Source of the DNA: Sphingopyxis sp.
GTDB taxonomy: Bacteria > Pseudomonadota > Alphaproteobacteria > Sphingomonadales > Sphingomonadaceae
Length of the DNA: 64,000 nucleotides
Direction: 5' to 3'
NCBI RefSeq assembly: GCF_025869345.1
Contig: NZ_JAOZVW010000023.1
Span: 1-64,000 of the forward strand
Numbering within the stretch: the first letter of the stretch is position 1; each line of letters begins with the position of its first letter. The position numbers and the translations under genes are program-made. This document shows, piece by piece, positions 17,465 to 26,505 of this stretch. The notes under the pieces are model-generated. The model was given only the letters and a program-made list of their open reading frames with translations, was not told the DNA's origin and ran no database searches.

Positions 17465-20400
17465 ATGCGTATCGCTACCGCCTTGATGACCGCCGCCGCG
17501 CCGCTCGCGCTCGCCGCCGCGCTGACCTTCGCCACGCCCGCCTGGGCCGATCCGACCGTGGACTGCAACGTCAACGCCGGCCCGGATGGGATTCCCGGTA
17601 ATGCGGACGATCCGATCGACACGCTGGAATGCGGGGTCGATGCGACGTCCTCCGCCACGCAAAGCACCGCCATCGGCAACGGGAGCACCGCCACCGGCTC
17701 CGCGAGCACTGCCGTCGGCAAGGCCAGCGAAGCCACCGGCGATTTCAGTACCGCAACCGGCAGCTTCAGCAACGCCACTGGCAACGGGAGCACCGCCACC
17801 GGGAATGGCAGCTTCGCCACGGGCACCGGAAGCACCGCTACCGGGAACGGCAGCGTCGCCAGCAAAAGCGGCAGCACCGCTACTGGCCAAATCAGCCTCG
17901 CCAGCGGCACTTTGGCCACCGCCACCGGCACGCAAAGCGCTGCTACCGCCCAGGACAGCACCGCCACCGGTGCCTATAGCCAGGCAAACGGAGAAGAGAG
18001 CACCGCCACCGGCCAAGGCAGTCTGGCCGACAAAGACTACAGCACCGCCACGGGTGCGCTCAGCATAGCCAGCGGCCTGAGCAGCACCGCCACCGGGGCG
18101 CTCAGCACCGCGAGCGGCCAGAACAGCACCGCCACAGGGATGTTTAGCATCGCCACAGGCCTGAGCAGCACGGCGCTCGGTCAAGCCGCCAAAGCCTCCG
18201 CCGATAACGCGGTCGCGTTGGGAGCATCCTCACTCGCCGATCAGGTAAACACCGTGTCGGTCGGCAGCGACGATCCCACGACCGGCTTCACCCGCCGCAT
18301 CGTCAACGTCGCCACCGGCACCGGAGCGACCGATGCCGTCAACGTCGCCCAGCTCGAGACCGCGATCGCGATGGTTGCGGGTGGGGCAAATCCCTTCATC
18401 GCCTTCTCCGCGGTCCCCACCGCGCCAGCTATCGCGAGTGGCAGCGAAACCGTAGCGATCGGTCAGAGCGCAGCCGCCACCGGCAATGAAAGCACCGCCA
18501 TCGGCACCTACAGCAGCGCCGGCGAGGTCGGAACCACGGCACTCGGGCACGCCAGCAACGCAAGCAGCCGAGGCAGCACTGCCGTCGGCGCTTCCAGCAC
18601 CGCCACCGGAACCAGCAGTACCGCCGCAGGGACGCTGAGCACCGCCAGCGGCGAGTATAGCACCGCTACCGGCGCGCTGAGCAGCGCCAGCGGTGAGTTC
18701 AGCACCGCCACCGGGGTGAGCAGCCTGGCGGACGGCGCCGAAAGCACCGCCACGGGCGAAGGGAGCCATGCCAGCGACTATAGCACCGCCACCGGCCGAC
18801 TGAGCGCTGCCACGGGCCTGTCCAGCACCGCCACCGGCCACAACAGCGTCGCGAGCGGAATAGCGAGCACCGCCACGGGTGCGGGCAGTCAAGCCGGCGG
18901 CGATTCTAGCACCGCCACGGGCGACCTCAGCATGGCCAGCGGCGACCAAAGCACCGCTGCCGGACAGAGCGCCACCGCCATCGGCTTCGCCAGTACGGCG
19001 CTCGGCCAAGGAGCCAATGCCTCAGGCATCAATGCCATTGCGCTCGGGGCTGGATCGGTCGCAGATCAGAAAGATACGGTATCGGTCGGCGCGTCGGGCG
19101 CAGAGCGCCGCGTCGTCAACGTGGCCACGGCCACGGCGGGGACCGACGCCGTCAACCTCGCCCAGCTCAACGCGGCGATCGCGATGGTTTCGGGCGGAAC
19201 CAACCCCTATTTCGCATATTCCTTTACCGGCGCGCCGGCTTCGGCGAGCGGCGTCTCGGCGATGGCGCTGGGTCAGGACGCGACTGCCGATGGCGACCAG
19301 GCAACGGCGATCGGGCCGGGAAGCGGCGCGAGCGGCGATTATAGCGTCGGCCTCGGTGCCCTCAGCAGCGCCGGGGGAGCGAGTTCCGTCGCGATCGGCG
19401 GCGCTGTCGATATTGGCGGCGGGGTCCTGGCAACCGCCAGCGCCGGCGGCCGGAACAGCACCGCTCTGGGTGCCGGCGCGGTCGCGTCGGCCGACGGCAG
19501 CGTCGCGCTCGGCGCGCAATCTGCTGCGGACCGGGCGGGCACCGTCTCGGTCGGCAGCGCCGGCACCGAACGGCAGATCGTCAACGTCGCCGCCGGCTCG
19601 CAGGCCACGGACGCGGTGAACCTCGGCCAGCTCGACGATGTAGCGACGACCGCCAGCACGGCCCTGGCGAATGCGACGGCAGCGCAGACCACAGCCGGTA
19701 CTGCGCTCACCAATGCGGCAACGGCGCAGGGTGCGGCGAACATGGCCCAAGACACCGCGGATACCGCGCTCACCAACGCGGCAACGGCGCAGGGTGCGGC
19801 GAACATAGCCCAAAGCACCGCGGATACCGCGCTTGCCAATGCGGCAACGGCGCAGGGTGCTGCGAACATAGCCCAAGGCACCGCGGACACCGCGCTTGCC
19901 AACGCGGCAACGGCGCAGGGTGCGGCGAACATGGCCCAAGGCACCGCGGATACCGCGCTTGCCAACGCGGCAACGGCGCAGGGTGCGGCGGACATGGCCC
20001 AAGGCACCGCGGATACCGCTCTTGCCAATGCCGCCGCGGCTCAGAGTACGGCGGACAGTGCGCTGACCGATGCAGCGACCGCGCAAGCGACCGCCGATCA
20101 GGCTTTCGCTGCCGGCCAAACCAACGCGGCAGCGATCCAGACCGTGCAGTCCACCGCCGATACCGCGCTCGCCAATGCCGCCGCGGCCCAATCCACCGCC
20201 GATACGGCGCTCGGCCGTGCGGACACCGCCCAGGCAGCGGCCGACACGGCACTTGCCGATGCAGCCACCGCGCAGAGCACGGCGAACATAGCGCGCATCG
20301 AAGCCGGGACCGCGCAAACGACCGCCGATACCGCCCTCGCCAACGCCGCTACCGCGCAGACCGCGGCCGACACCGCTCAGGCAACGGCCGACACGGCACT

Positions 20401-21655
20401 CACCGATGCAGCCACCGCGCAGGCCGCAGCCGGCGCCGCCCAGACAACGGCCGACACGGCGCTCGCCGATGCAGCGACCGCGCAGGGCACGGCCGATGTC
20501 GCACGCGAAGAGGCCGGAACCGCGCAGGCGACCGCGAATCAGGCGCTCGCCACCGGCCAGACCAACGCTGCGGCGATCCTGACCGTGCAAGCCACCGCCG
20601 ACACTGCGCTTACCAAGGCAGACACGGCGCTCGGCCATGCCGGTATGGCCCAGACGACGGCCGACACCGCGTCTACCAAGGCGGCGGCGGCGCAGACGAC
20701 GGCGAACGCCGCGCTCGCCGATGCAGCCTCCGCACGGGGCGCCGCCGACGCGGCCCTTACCCAGGCCGGGGCCGCACAGGTAACCGCCGATCTGGCGCTG
20801 ACGCGGACCGGCTATATCGCGGTGAACGGCAGCGGATCTGCCCCCGCCGCCGTCGGCGTCAACGCAATCGCGATCGGCGGGGCGGCCAGCGCGGCCAGTG
20901 ACGATGCCGTCGCGATCGGCACGGGCGCGAGCGCGTCCGACGGCCGGGCGGTGTCGATCGGCTATGGCAATCTCGCCTCGGGCAATGGCGCGGTCGCGAT
21001 CGGCGATCCCAATAGCGCCGCCGGGACCGGCGCAGTCGCTATCGGCGAGAACAACAGCGCCACCGGCATCGGCGCGGTCGCTCTCGGCAATGGCAACAGC
21101 GCCATGGGCGACGGTGCGATCGCGCTGGGCAACGGCGCGATGGCGAACGCGGCGGGCGCCGTCGCGATCGGCCCCGATGCCGAGGCGACACGGATCGGCC
21201 AGGTCGCGCTGGGCTCTGCGCACTCCACCTATACACTGTCCGGGATCGCCTCCGATGCCAGCCGGGCGGCGCAACAGGGCGCGGTCAACCTCGTCACCAC
21301 CGACCTCGCGGGCAATCTCGCGACGCTCGACCTCGACGTGGGCATGCTCACCAATGTCGGCGGCCGGATCGGCGCGCTGGAGGAGCATGTCGCCACGCTC
21401 GACACCGAGATCGGGCGGGGCTTCCGGCGCGCCAATGGCGGGATCGCGGCGGCAATGGCGATGGGCGGTACGGTGATGCCGCCGGACACCCGTTTGGCCA
21501 TCTCCTTCAACCTCGCCACCTATCGCGGCCAGCAGGGGTTTTCCGGCGCCGTGGTGGCGCGGATCACCGATCATGTCTGGGTCTCGGGCGGTTTCGCCGG
21601 TTCCACCGTGCGCGGCTCCACGGGCGGCCGCGCCGGCATCACCTTCGGCTGGTGA
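17465..21655 (+). CDS. YadA-like trimeric autotransporter adhesin
   Basis: Signal peptide; many S-x-A-x-G (STATG) head repeats; three neck-like segments (VNVATGTGATDAVNVAQLETAI, VNVATATAGTDAVNLAQLNAAI, VNVAAGSQATDAVNLGQLDDVA); long A-rich stalk; C-terminal YadA anchor (RRANGGIAAAMAMGGTVMPPDTRLAISFNLATYRGQQGFSGAVVARITDHVWVSGGFAGSTVRG...GITFGW). Confidence 0.92.
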   Translation: MRIATALMTAAAPLALAAALTFATPAWADPTVDCNVNAGPDGIPGNADDPIDTLECGVDATSSATQSTAIGNGSTATGSASTAVGKASEATGDFSTATGSFSNATGNGSTATGNGSFATGTGSTATGNGSVASKSGSTATGQISLASGTLATATGTQSAATAQDSTATGAYSQANGEESTATGQGSLADKDYSTATGALSIASGLSSTATGALSTASGQNSTATGMFSIATGLSSTALGQAAKASADNAVALGASSLADQVNTVSVGSDDPTTGFTRRIVNVATGTGATDAVNVAQLETAIAMVAGGANPFIAFSAVPTAPAIASGSETVAIGQSAAATGNESTAIGTYSSAGEVGTTALGHASNASSRGSTAVGASSTATGTSSTAAGTLSTASGEYSTATGALSSASGEFSTATGVSSLADGAESTATGEGSHASDYSTATGRLSAATGLSSTATGHNSVASGIASTATGAGSQAGGDSSTATGDLSMASGDQSTAAGQSATAIGFASTALGQGANASGINAIALGAGSVADQKDTVSVGASGAERRVVNVATATAGTDAVNLAQLNAAIAMVSGGTNPYFAYSFTGAPASASGVSAMALGQDATADGDQATAIGPGSGASGDYSVGLGALSSAGGASSVAIGGAVDIGGGVLATASAGGRNSTALGAGAVASADGSVALGAQSAADRAGTVSVGSAGTERQIVNVAAGSQATDAVNLGQLDDVATTASTALANATAAQTTAGTALTNAATAQGAANMAQDTADTALTNAATAQGAANIAQSTADTALANAATAQGAANIAQGTADTALANAATAQGAANMAQGTADTALANAATAQGAADMAQGTADTALANAAAAQSTADSALTDAATAQATADQAFAAGQTNAAAIQTVQSTADTALANAAAAQSTADTALGRADTAQAAADTALADAATAQSTANIARIEAGTAQTTADTALANAATAQTAADTAQATADTALTDAATAQAAAGAAQTTADTALADAATAQGTADVAREEAGTAQATANQALATGQTNAAAILTVQATADTALTKADTALGHAGMAQTTADTASTKAAAAQTTANAALADAASARGAADAALTQAGAAQVTADLALTRTGYIAVNGSGSAPAAVGVNAIAIGGAASAASDDAVAIGTGASASDGRAVSIGYGNLASGNGAVAIGDPNSAAGTGAVAIGENNSATGIGAVALGNGNSAMGDGAIALGNGAMANAAGAVAIGPDAEATRIGQVALGSAHSTYTLSGIASDASRAAQQGAVNLVTTDLAGNLATLDLDVGMLTNVGGRIGALEEHVATLDTEIGRGFRRANGGIAAAMAMGGTVMPPDTRLAISFNLATYRGQQGFSGAVVARITDHVWVSGGFAGSTVRGSTGGRAGITFGW
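19712..20026 (+). repeat. Five in-frame 63-bp tandem repeats in the adhesin stalk
   Basis: Unit NAATAQGAANMAQDTADTALT (21 aa) starts at 19712, 19775, 19838, 19901, 19964; nearly identical at the DNA level. Confidence 0.92.
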
Positions 21656-21686
21656 CGACGGCCGCATCCGCAAAGGAAAGCGAACG

Positions 21687-22028
21687 ATGGCGAAAAAGAT
21701 CGATCTTCATCCCGGCGAAACCGAGATCGGCGTCTGGACCCTGTTCTATCTGCCTCCCTATGGCGGCAAGTTCAACGGCACGCTCACCGTCACCGACCGC
21801 CGGCTGATCTACGACGCCTCCGATGACGCCAGCTTCAGCGGCGTGCTCGCCAACAAGACGGCGAGCGGCCGGCTGGAGATCGCCAAGACCGAGATCCGCG
21901 ACATCGAGGTCACGCGCAGCCTGTTCCACAAACGCGCGCTGCTGACGCTCGCCGATGGCAGTTTCCACATGTTCGACCGCGGCGCGATGAGCATCGACAA
22001 GGTCGCCGCAGCGATGGAGGCGCATTGA
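21687..22028 (+). CDS. Small PH/GRAM-like domain protein
   Basis: MAKKIDLHPGETEIGVWTLFYLPPYGGKFNGTLTVTDRRLIYDASDD...FHMFDRGAMSIDKVAAAMEAH; fold assigned by pattern only. Confidence 0.6.
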   Translation: MAKKIDLHPGETEIGVWTLFYLPPYGGKFNGTLTVTDRRLIYDASDDASFSGVLANKTASGRLEIAKTEIRDIEVTRSLFHKRALLTLADGSFHMFDRGAMSIDKVAAAMEAH

Positions 22029-22077
22029 TATGCCGGTTCGCGGCGGCCTTTCCGTCGTGCTCGTTCGGACGCCCCCC

Positions 22078-23634
22078 TCAGGTGCGCCGGTAATCGGGCT
22101 GCACGCCCGTCTCGCGCCAATAGCGTTCGAGGCCCAGCTCCTCGGTCAGGCGACGAAAGCGCCGATCCGTGCGCATAGCCCGGGTGGAAGGAAGGAACAA
22201 TATGCCTGTTTCGCGATCCTCGAGCGCGGAATAATAGTTCGAGCCTGGGCCATTTCGTTCCGGTATCGTGAAACCGCGCCCGAAGAAAAAGGCATCCGCC
22301 AGCACAAAGGCCTCGTCGACCAGGCCGAGCGCGGCGAAACATTCGACCATCTTGCCTGCGTAGCCCCAGCTCGAACGCGCCAGCTCCATCCCTTCCGCCG
22401 CAAAACGGGCTATGTCGTTCGGCGGGCGGTTCTCGAACAGATACGCGATCCGGCCGAGGCGGTCCCAATCCCCCTGGACCGGACGACCCGAGCGGTCGGC
22501 GATCAGCGCGGCGGCGGCACCCGCCCGGCCGCTGAACAAATAGATATTGTAGCGCAGGAAAAAGATGTTGGAATGCGTCGGATAGAGGGCGACCGCCTCC
22601 GCGATACGCCGATCCGCTTCCTCCAGACGGCCGGCCGCCCACAAGGCTTCGATCAGATAATAATATTCGCCGGGTTCCAGCGTCCGCCGACGGTTGCCGC
22701 CGCCCATGCGGCCCAATATGTCCGCAGCCTCCGCGAACCGGCCGACCATACCCAATATGTAGCCGAGCGTGACGCGGAACAGATCCTCCTCCGGACGAGC
22801 GCGCCCCGCGCCTCGCAGCGCGCGCTCGATTTCCAGCCAGTGGCCGCGCCACGGCCGGGCAAAGGCCAGCGCGACCCGGGCCATGCCGTTGCCGGGGTCG
22901 ATGGCGAACGCGCGCGCCGCGGCGGCGCGGGCGCGGTCGCGGCGCGCCTCTCGCTCCCCGGCGGGATAGTAATGCGACGAATAGGCATAGACGAAGCCCA
23001 GCGCGCCCCAGCCGTCGGCATAATCGGGCGCCAGCTCCACCACATGCCGGAACAGGCCCGCGGCCTCGATCTGCGCATCGCGGTTGCCTTGGAACATCAT
23101 CGTCCAGCCCCGCCCCATCAGCCCCTGGACCTCGGGCGAAACGGCGGGGGGCGCGGCACGCCGGTACAGCCAGGCGCCGCCGGCCAAAGCGGCGATACCC
23201 AGCGCCGCCCCGCCCAATGCGAAACCGCGCCGCGTCGGACGCGCAGCCGGCGATGGCGCGCGCCCCGGCGGCAAGACAGACGAAGCCGCCTCGCGCCCTT
23301 CTTCGACAAGCCGGTAACCGATCTTGGTGATCGTCTCGATCACAAAGCTGCCCGCACCGATGCCGTCCGCTGCCTTGCGAAGACGGGAGATGACGCGATT
23401 GATCGCATCGTCGCCGACGATCCGGCCGTCCCAGCAGGAGCGGGTCAACTCGTCGCGCGTCACGATACCGCCATCGGTCCGGTGGAGCGCGATCAATACC
23501 TGCATCACCCGATGTTCCAGCACCTCGCGCTGCCCGTCTTCGCGCCTGAGCTCGCGCCGCGCCGGCGACACCGACAGCCTGCCGATAACGAGGTCGGCTT
23601 CGTGCGCCAGATCTATCCGCTCCGCAGACCCCAT
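22078..23634 (-). CDS. CadC-like winged-helix regulator with TM segment and TPR-type C-terminus
   Basis: EVLEHRVMQVLIALHRTDGGIVTRDELTRSCWDGRIVGDDAINRVISRLRKAADGIGAGSFVIETITKIGYRL; hydrophobic FALGGAALGIAALAGGAWLY. Confidence 0.82.
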   Translation of the reverse strand: MGSAERIDLAHEADLVIGRLSVSPARRELRREDGQREVLEHRVMQVLIALHRTDGGIVTRDELTRSCWDGRIVGDDAINRVISRLRKAADGIGAGSFVIETITKIGYRLVEEGREAASSVLPPGRAPSPAARPTRRGFALGGAALGIAALAGGAWLYRRAAPPAVSPEVQGLMGRGWTMMFQGNRDAQIEAAGLFRHVVELAPDYADGWGALGFVYAYSSHYYPAGEREARRDRARAAAARAFAIDPGNGMARVALAFARPWRGHWLEIERALRGAGRARPEEDLFRVTLGYILGMVGRFAEAADILGRMGGGNRRRTLEPGEYYYLIEALWAAGRLEEADRRIAEAVALYPTHSNIFFLRYNIYLFSGRAGAAAALIADRSGRPVQGDWDRLGRIAYLFENRPPNDIARFAAEGMELARSSWGYAGKMVECFAALGLVDEAFVLADAFFFGRGFTIPERNGPGSNYYSALEDRETGILFLPSTRAMRTDRRFRRLTEELGLERYWRETGVQPDYRRT

Positions 23635-23736
23635 GCTCCCTCCCGGTCCCTGCCCGGCGCGAATCTATCGAACCTCGGCCCAAGCGTCGAGTCCGCGTTG
23701 CCGATGCCAGCCCGTGACGCAGTCAAATGAAATGGA

Positions 23737-24339
23737 TTGAGTATGCGCCATATATCGCCCGATAATCAGTCGATGCGGCTGCTGAAATCCTATCTTGCCG
23801 CTTATCGCACGCTTCACGACGCCGGTCCCACCGCCGAACTCGCGCACCGCGTCGCGATCCATGTCGCCGATCTGGTCGCACTGGCGGCGGGAACGAACAG
23901 CGATGCGACCGGGACCGCATCGGGGCGCGAACTGCACGCCGCGCGACTGGATGCGATCAAGCATTGGACGCTCGCCCGCCTCACTTCGCCCAGTCTCAAC
24001 ATCGCCGCGGCTGCCGCGGCAGCCGGATTGAGTACGCGGTCGGTTCAATTGCTATTCAAGGCCGACGGCGCGACCTTTACCGGGTTCGTTCTGCGCGAGC
24101 GGCTGACGCTGGCGCACCGCCGCCTGTCGATGCCCCGGCTTCAGAAAGGGACGATTACCGAGATCGCCTATGATTGCGGCTTCGGCGATTTGAGCTATTT
24201 CACGAACAGCTTTCGCAAGGCCTATGGCGAAACGCCGTCCGAAGTGCGGCACGGGGCCTTTGCCGCCCCCGGCGCTCCTTCGCGGCCTGCCGACAGGATG
24301 GTCATTCCCCCTTCAACAGACTCGCGCCGTCTTCGATGA
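23737..24339 (+). CDS. AraC-type HTH protein, apparently N-terminally truncated
   Basis: C-terminal AraC HTH (SLNIAAAAAAAGLSTRSVQLLFKADGATFTGFVLRERLTLAHRRL...ITEIAYDCGFGDLSYFTNSFRKAYGETPSEVRHG); usual N-terminal sensor half missing. Confidence 0.65.
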   Translation: MSMRHISPDNQSMRLLKSYLAAYRTLHDAGPTAELAHRVAIHVADLVALAAGTNSDATGTASGRELHAARLDAIKHWTLARLTSPSLNIAAAAAAAGLSTRSVQLLFKADGATFTGFVLRERLTLAHRRLSMPRLQKGTITEIAYDCGFGDLSYFTNSFRKAYGETPSEVRHGAFAAPGAPSRPADRMVIPPSTDSRRLR

Positions 24340-24733
24340 TATCGCCGACGAACCAGCGGCCGCCGCGACGGACGAGCAGCAGCGTCACGCTGTGATGCTC
24401 GCCGAAATTGTCGAAATCGACCTGCGCCGCAGCCCCGCCTTTGCGTTCGACGAGCGACGCGATGCGATAGGTGAAGTCGCCGGTGTCCTGACAGCTGCAT
24501 AAGGGATCGTAACCGAGGCCGAGGTCGCCATCGCTCTGCCGGCGGATCGACCGCCGTAATTCGGGGGTATAAAGTCTATCCAGGTCGGGAACATCATCAT
24601 GGACATAAGCGGTATAGATCCTGCCGATCAGCGCCTGCGCGCCCGCCAAATCCGATCCCGGCTGCGCCGCCGCGGCCACGGCGAGAGAGCCGCCGGACAC
24701 GAGGGCCAGCAAGAGCATTTCGACGTTTCGCAT
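24302..24733 (-). CDS. Secreted DUF3828-like protein
   Basis: Signal peptide MRNVEMLLLALVSGGSLAVAAAAQ; conserved-looking VERKGGAAAQVDFDNFGEHHSVTLLLVRRGGRWFVGDII. Confidence 0.6.
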   Translation of the reverse strand: MRNVEMLLLALVSGGSLAVAAAAQPGSDLAGAQALIGRIYTAYVHDDVPDLDRLYTPELRRSIRRQSDGDLGLGYDPLCSCQDTGDFTYRIASLVERKGGAAAQVDFDNFGEHHSVTLLLVRRGGRWFVGDIIEDGASLLKGE

Positions 24734-24952
24734 GACTTCCCTTTCATCGCATGACCGCAAGACCATCTGTTCTGGCCGGTGATTTGTCTTGGGCCGCGGC
24801 GAAGGCCGCCTTTCTCTCATGCGAAAGAATCCCGGATGATGACGCCTCGGTCCGCGCGATCCGGTCCGTTCCCCCCTTTGCTCCCCTACATTTCCAGCCT
24901 TCGGGCGGCTGGCCTGTTGTCAAGCCGGTGGCCGCCCGATAGGGCTCGCGCC

Positions 24953-26413
24953 GTGAACAGCAGCATCGAAATCGGAACCGACGACCGGGGCAGCGCCGTT
25001 CACGTCAATGTGCAGGAATTGCTCGCGACGCGCCTGCTCGTCCAGGGCAATTCGGGGTCGGGCAAGTCGCACCTGCTGCGCCGCCTGCTCGAAGAGAGCG
25101 CGGGACTCGTCCAGCAGGTGGTGATCGATCCCGAGGGCGATTTCGTCACGCTGGCAGACCGCTACAACCACATCGTCGTCAACGCGGGCGACTATAGCGA
25201 GCGCGAGATCGCCGCGATGGGCGCGCGCATCCGCGAGCATCGCGCCTCGGTGATCGTGGCGCTCGACACGCTCGACATCGAGGCGCAGATGAGCTGCGCT
25301 GCGGTGTTTCTCAATGCCCTGTTCGATGCGCCGCGCGAGCACTGGTTTCCCGCGCTCGTCGTCGTCGACGAAGCGCAGATGTTCGCGCCGAGCGCGTCGG
25401 GCGACGTCTCCGACACCGTCCGCCGCGCGAGCCTGTCGGCGATGACGAACCTGATGTGCCGCGGCCGCAAGCGCGGCCTCGCGGGCGCGATCGCGACGCA
25501 GCGACTTGCCAAGCTCGCCAAGAATGTCGCGGCCGAGGCGAGCAATTTCCTGATGGGCCGCACCTTCCTCGACATCGACATGGCGCGCGCCGCCGACCTG
25601 CTCGGCATGGAGCGGCGGCAAGCCGAGGCGATCCGCGACCTCGAACGCGGGCATTTCCTGGGGCTCGGCCCGGCGATCTCGCGGCGCCCGGTCGCGGTGA
25701 AGATCGGCTCGACCGAAACCGCGACGCGCGCCGGGACGCACGGCCTGCTGCCGCTGCCGAGCGCCGAGCCGCAGGACATGCGGACGATGCTGTTCGCCGA
25801 ACTCGAAACGCAGCCGCTCCCGACGCCGGCGCCCGCGCCGAAGCCGGTCGCGGCGCAGGAGTTGATCCAGCGCTTCGCCGAGCAGGATGCGGATGACGAA
25901 GCCCCCGTAGCGGCGCCGACTTTATTCCCCAAAGCCGACGTGCCCGATGCCGAGCCGGCGATCGTCGCCGCGCTCGAAGACATGCTCGCCGACCCCGATT
26001 GTGCCTTTCACCCCGAATCCTTTCTCTATCAGGATTTCTCGGTGCGCTGCCGGATGCAAAAGCTGGGGCGGGTGCCGCTCGATCTCGCGCAGTTTCGCAA
26101 ACGGTTCGCGCTGGCGAAGGGCGGCATCTTCGACCCCGCCGACGACAAATGGCGCGAGCTTCTGGCCGCCGCGAACCGGCTCCCCGACGACATGCTCGCG
26201 CCATTCGTGCAGATCGCGCGCGCCGCGATCGAAGGCAGCCCTTGCCCCGACGACGACGCGCTCGGCCGCGCCTATGGCACGCGCTCGCCGGGCCGCATCC
26301 GGCGGCTCGTCGACTATATGGAAAAGCAGGGCGCGATCGTCGTGCGCTCCGATTTCGGCGGTCGGCGCTCGATCGGCATCCCCGAATTGGGGCTCAGCAC
26401 CGAGGCGGAATAG
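24953..26413 (+). CDS. HerA/DUF87-like ATP-binding protein
   Basis: Walker A LVQGNSGSGKSHLLRRLLEE, VIDPEGDFVTLADRY, Walker B PALVVVDEAQMFAP, GRKRGLAGAIATQRLAKLAKNVAAEASNFLMGRT; GTG start inferred. Confidence 0.8.
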   Translation: MNSSIEIGTDDRGSAVHVNVQELLATRLLVQGNSGSGKSHLLRRLLEESAGLVQQVVIDPEGDFVTLADRYNHIVVNAGDYSEREIAAMGARIREHRASVIVALDTLDIEAQMSCAAVFLNALFDAPREHWFPALVVVDEAQMFAPSASGDVSDTVRRASLSAMTNLMCRGRKRGLAGAIATQRLAKLAKNVAAEASNFLMGRTFLDIDMARAADLLGMERRQAEAIRDLERGHFLGLGPAISRRPVAVKIGSTETATRAGTHGLLPLPSAEPQDMRTMLFAELETQPLPTPAPAPKPVAAQELIQRFAEQDADDEAPVAAPTLFPKADVPDAEPAIVAALEDMLADPDCAFHPESFLYQDFSVRCRMQKLGRVPLDLAQFRKRFALAKGGIFDPADDKWRELLAAANRLPDDMLAPFVQIARAAIEGSPCPDDDALGRAYGTRSPGRIRRLVDYMEKQGAIVVRSDFGGRRSIGIPELGLSTEAE

Positions 26414-26430
26414 GCTGGCCGTCTTACTTG

Positions 26431-26505
26431 CTCCCCCCGCGAAGGCGGGGGTCCAGCGTCGCCTGGCGCCATCTCGCTCTGGATCCCCGCCTTCGCGGGG
26501 AAACA
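26431..26505. repeat. REP-like palindromic element, family B copy 3
   Basis: ccccccgcgaaggcgggggtccag...ctggatccccgccttcgcggggaaa between convergent genes. Confidence 0.87.

Noticed and set aside
17650-19020. Dense short repeats (agcaccgccaccgg) considered as a non-coding satellite
   Set aside because: They encode in-frame S-x-A-x-G head repeats of the trimeric autotransporter.
19712-20026. Regular 63-bp repeats considered as a CRISPR-like array
   Set aside because: Repeats are contiguous, in frame, without unique spacers, and encode heptad-compatible coiled-coil units.
19022-21673. 883-aa minus-strand ORF antisense to the autotransporter
   Set aside because: Repeat-driven open frame; the plus strand has signal peptide, neck motifs and YadA anchor.
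22030-23730. 566-aa plus-strand ORF antisense to the CadC-like regulator
   Set aside because: No start context or domain; opposite strand has a clear wHTH domain.
24953-26413. HerA-like ATPase considered as a defence component (e.g. with a NurA/Sir2 partner)
   Set aside because: No nuclease or Sir2 partner adjacent; next gene is a convergent MpaB-type protein. Looks like the stand-alone ATP-binding protein common in alphaproteobacteria.
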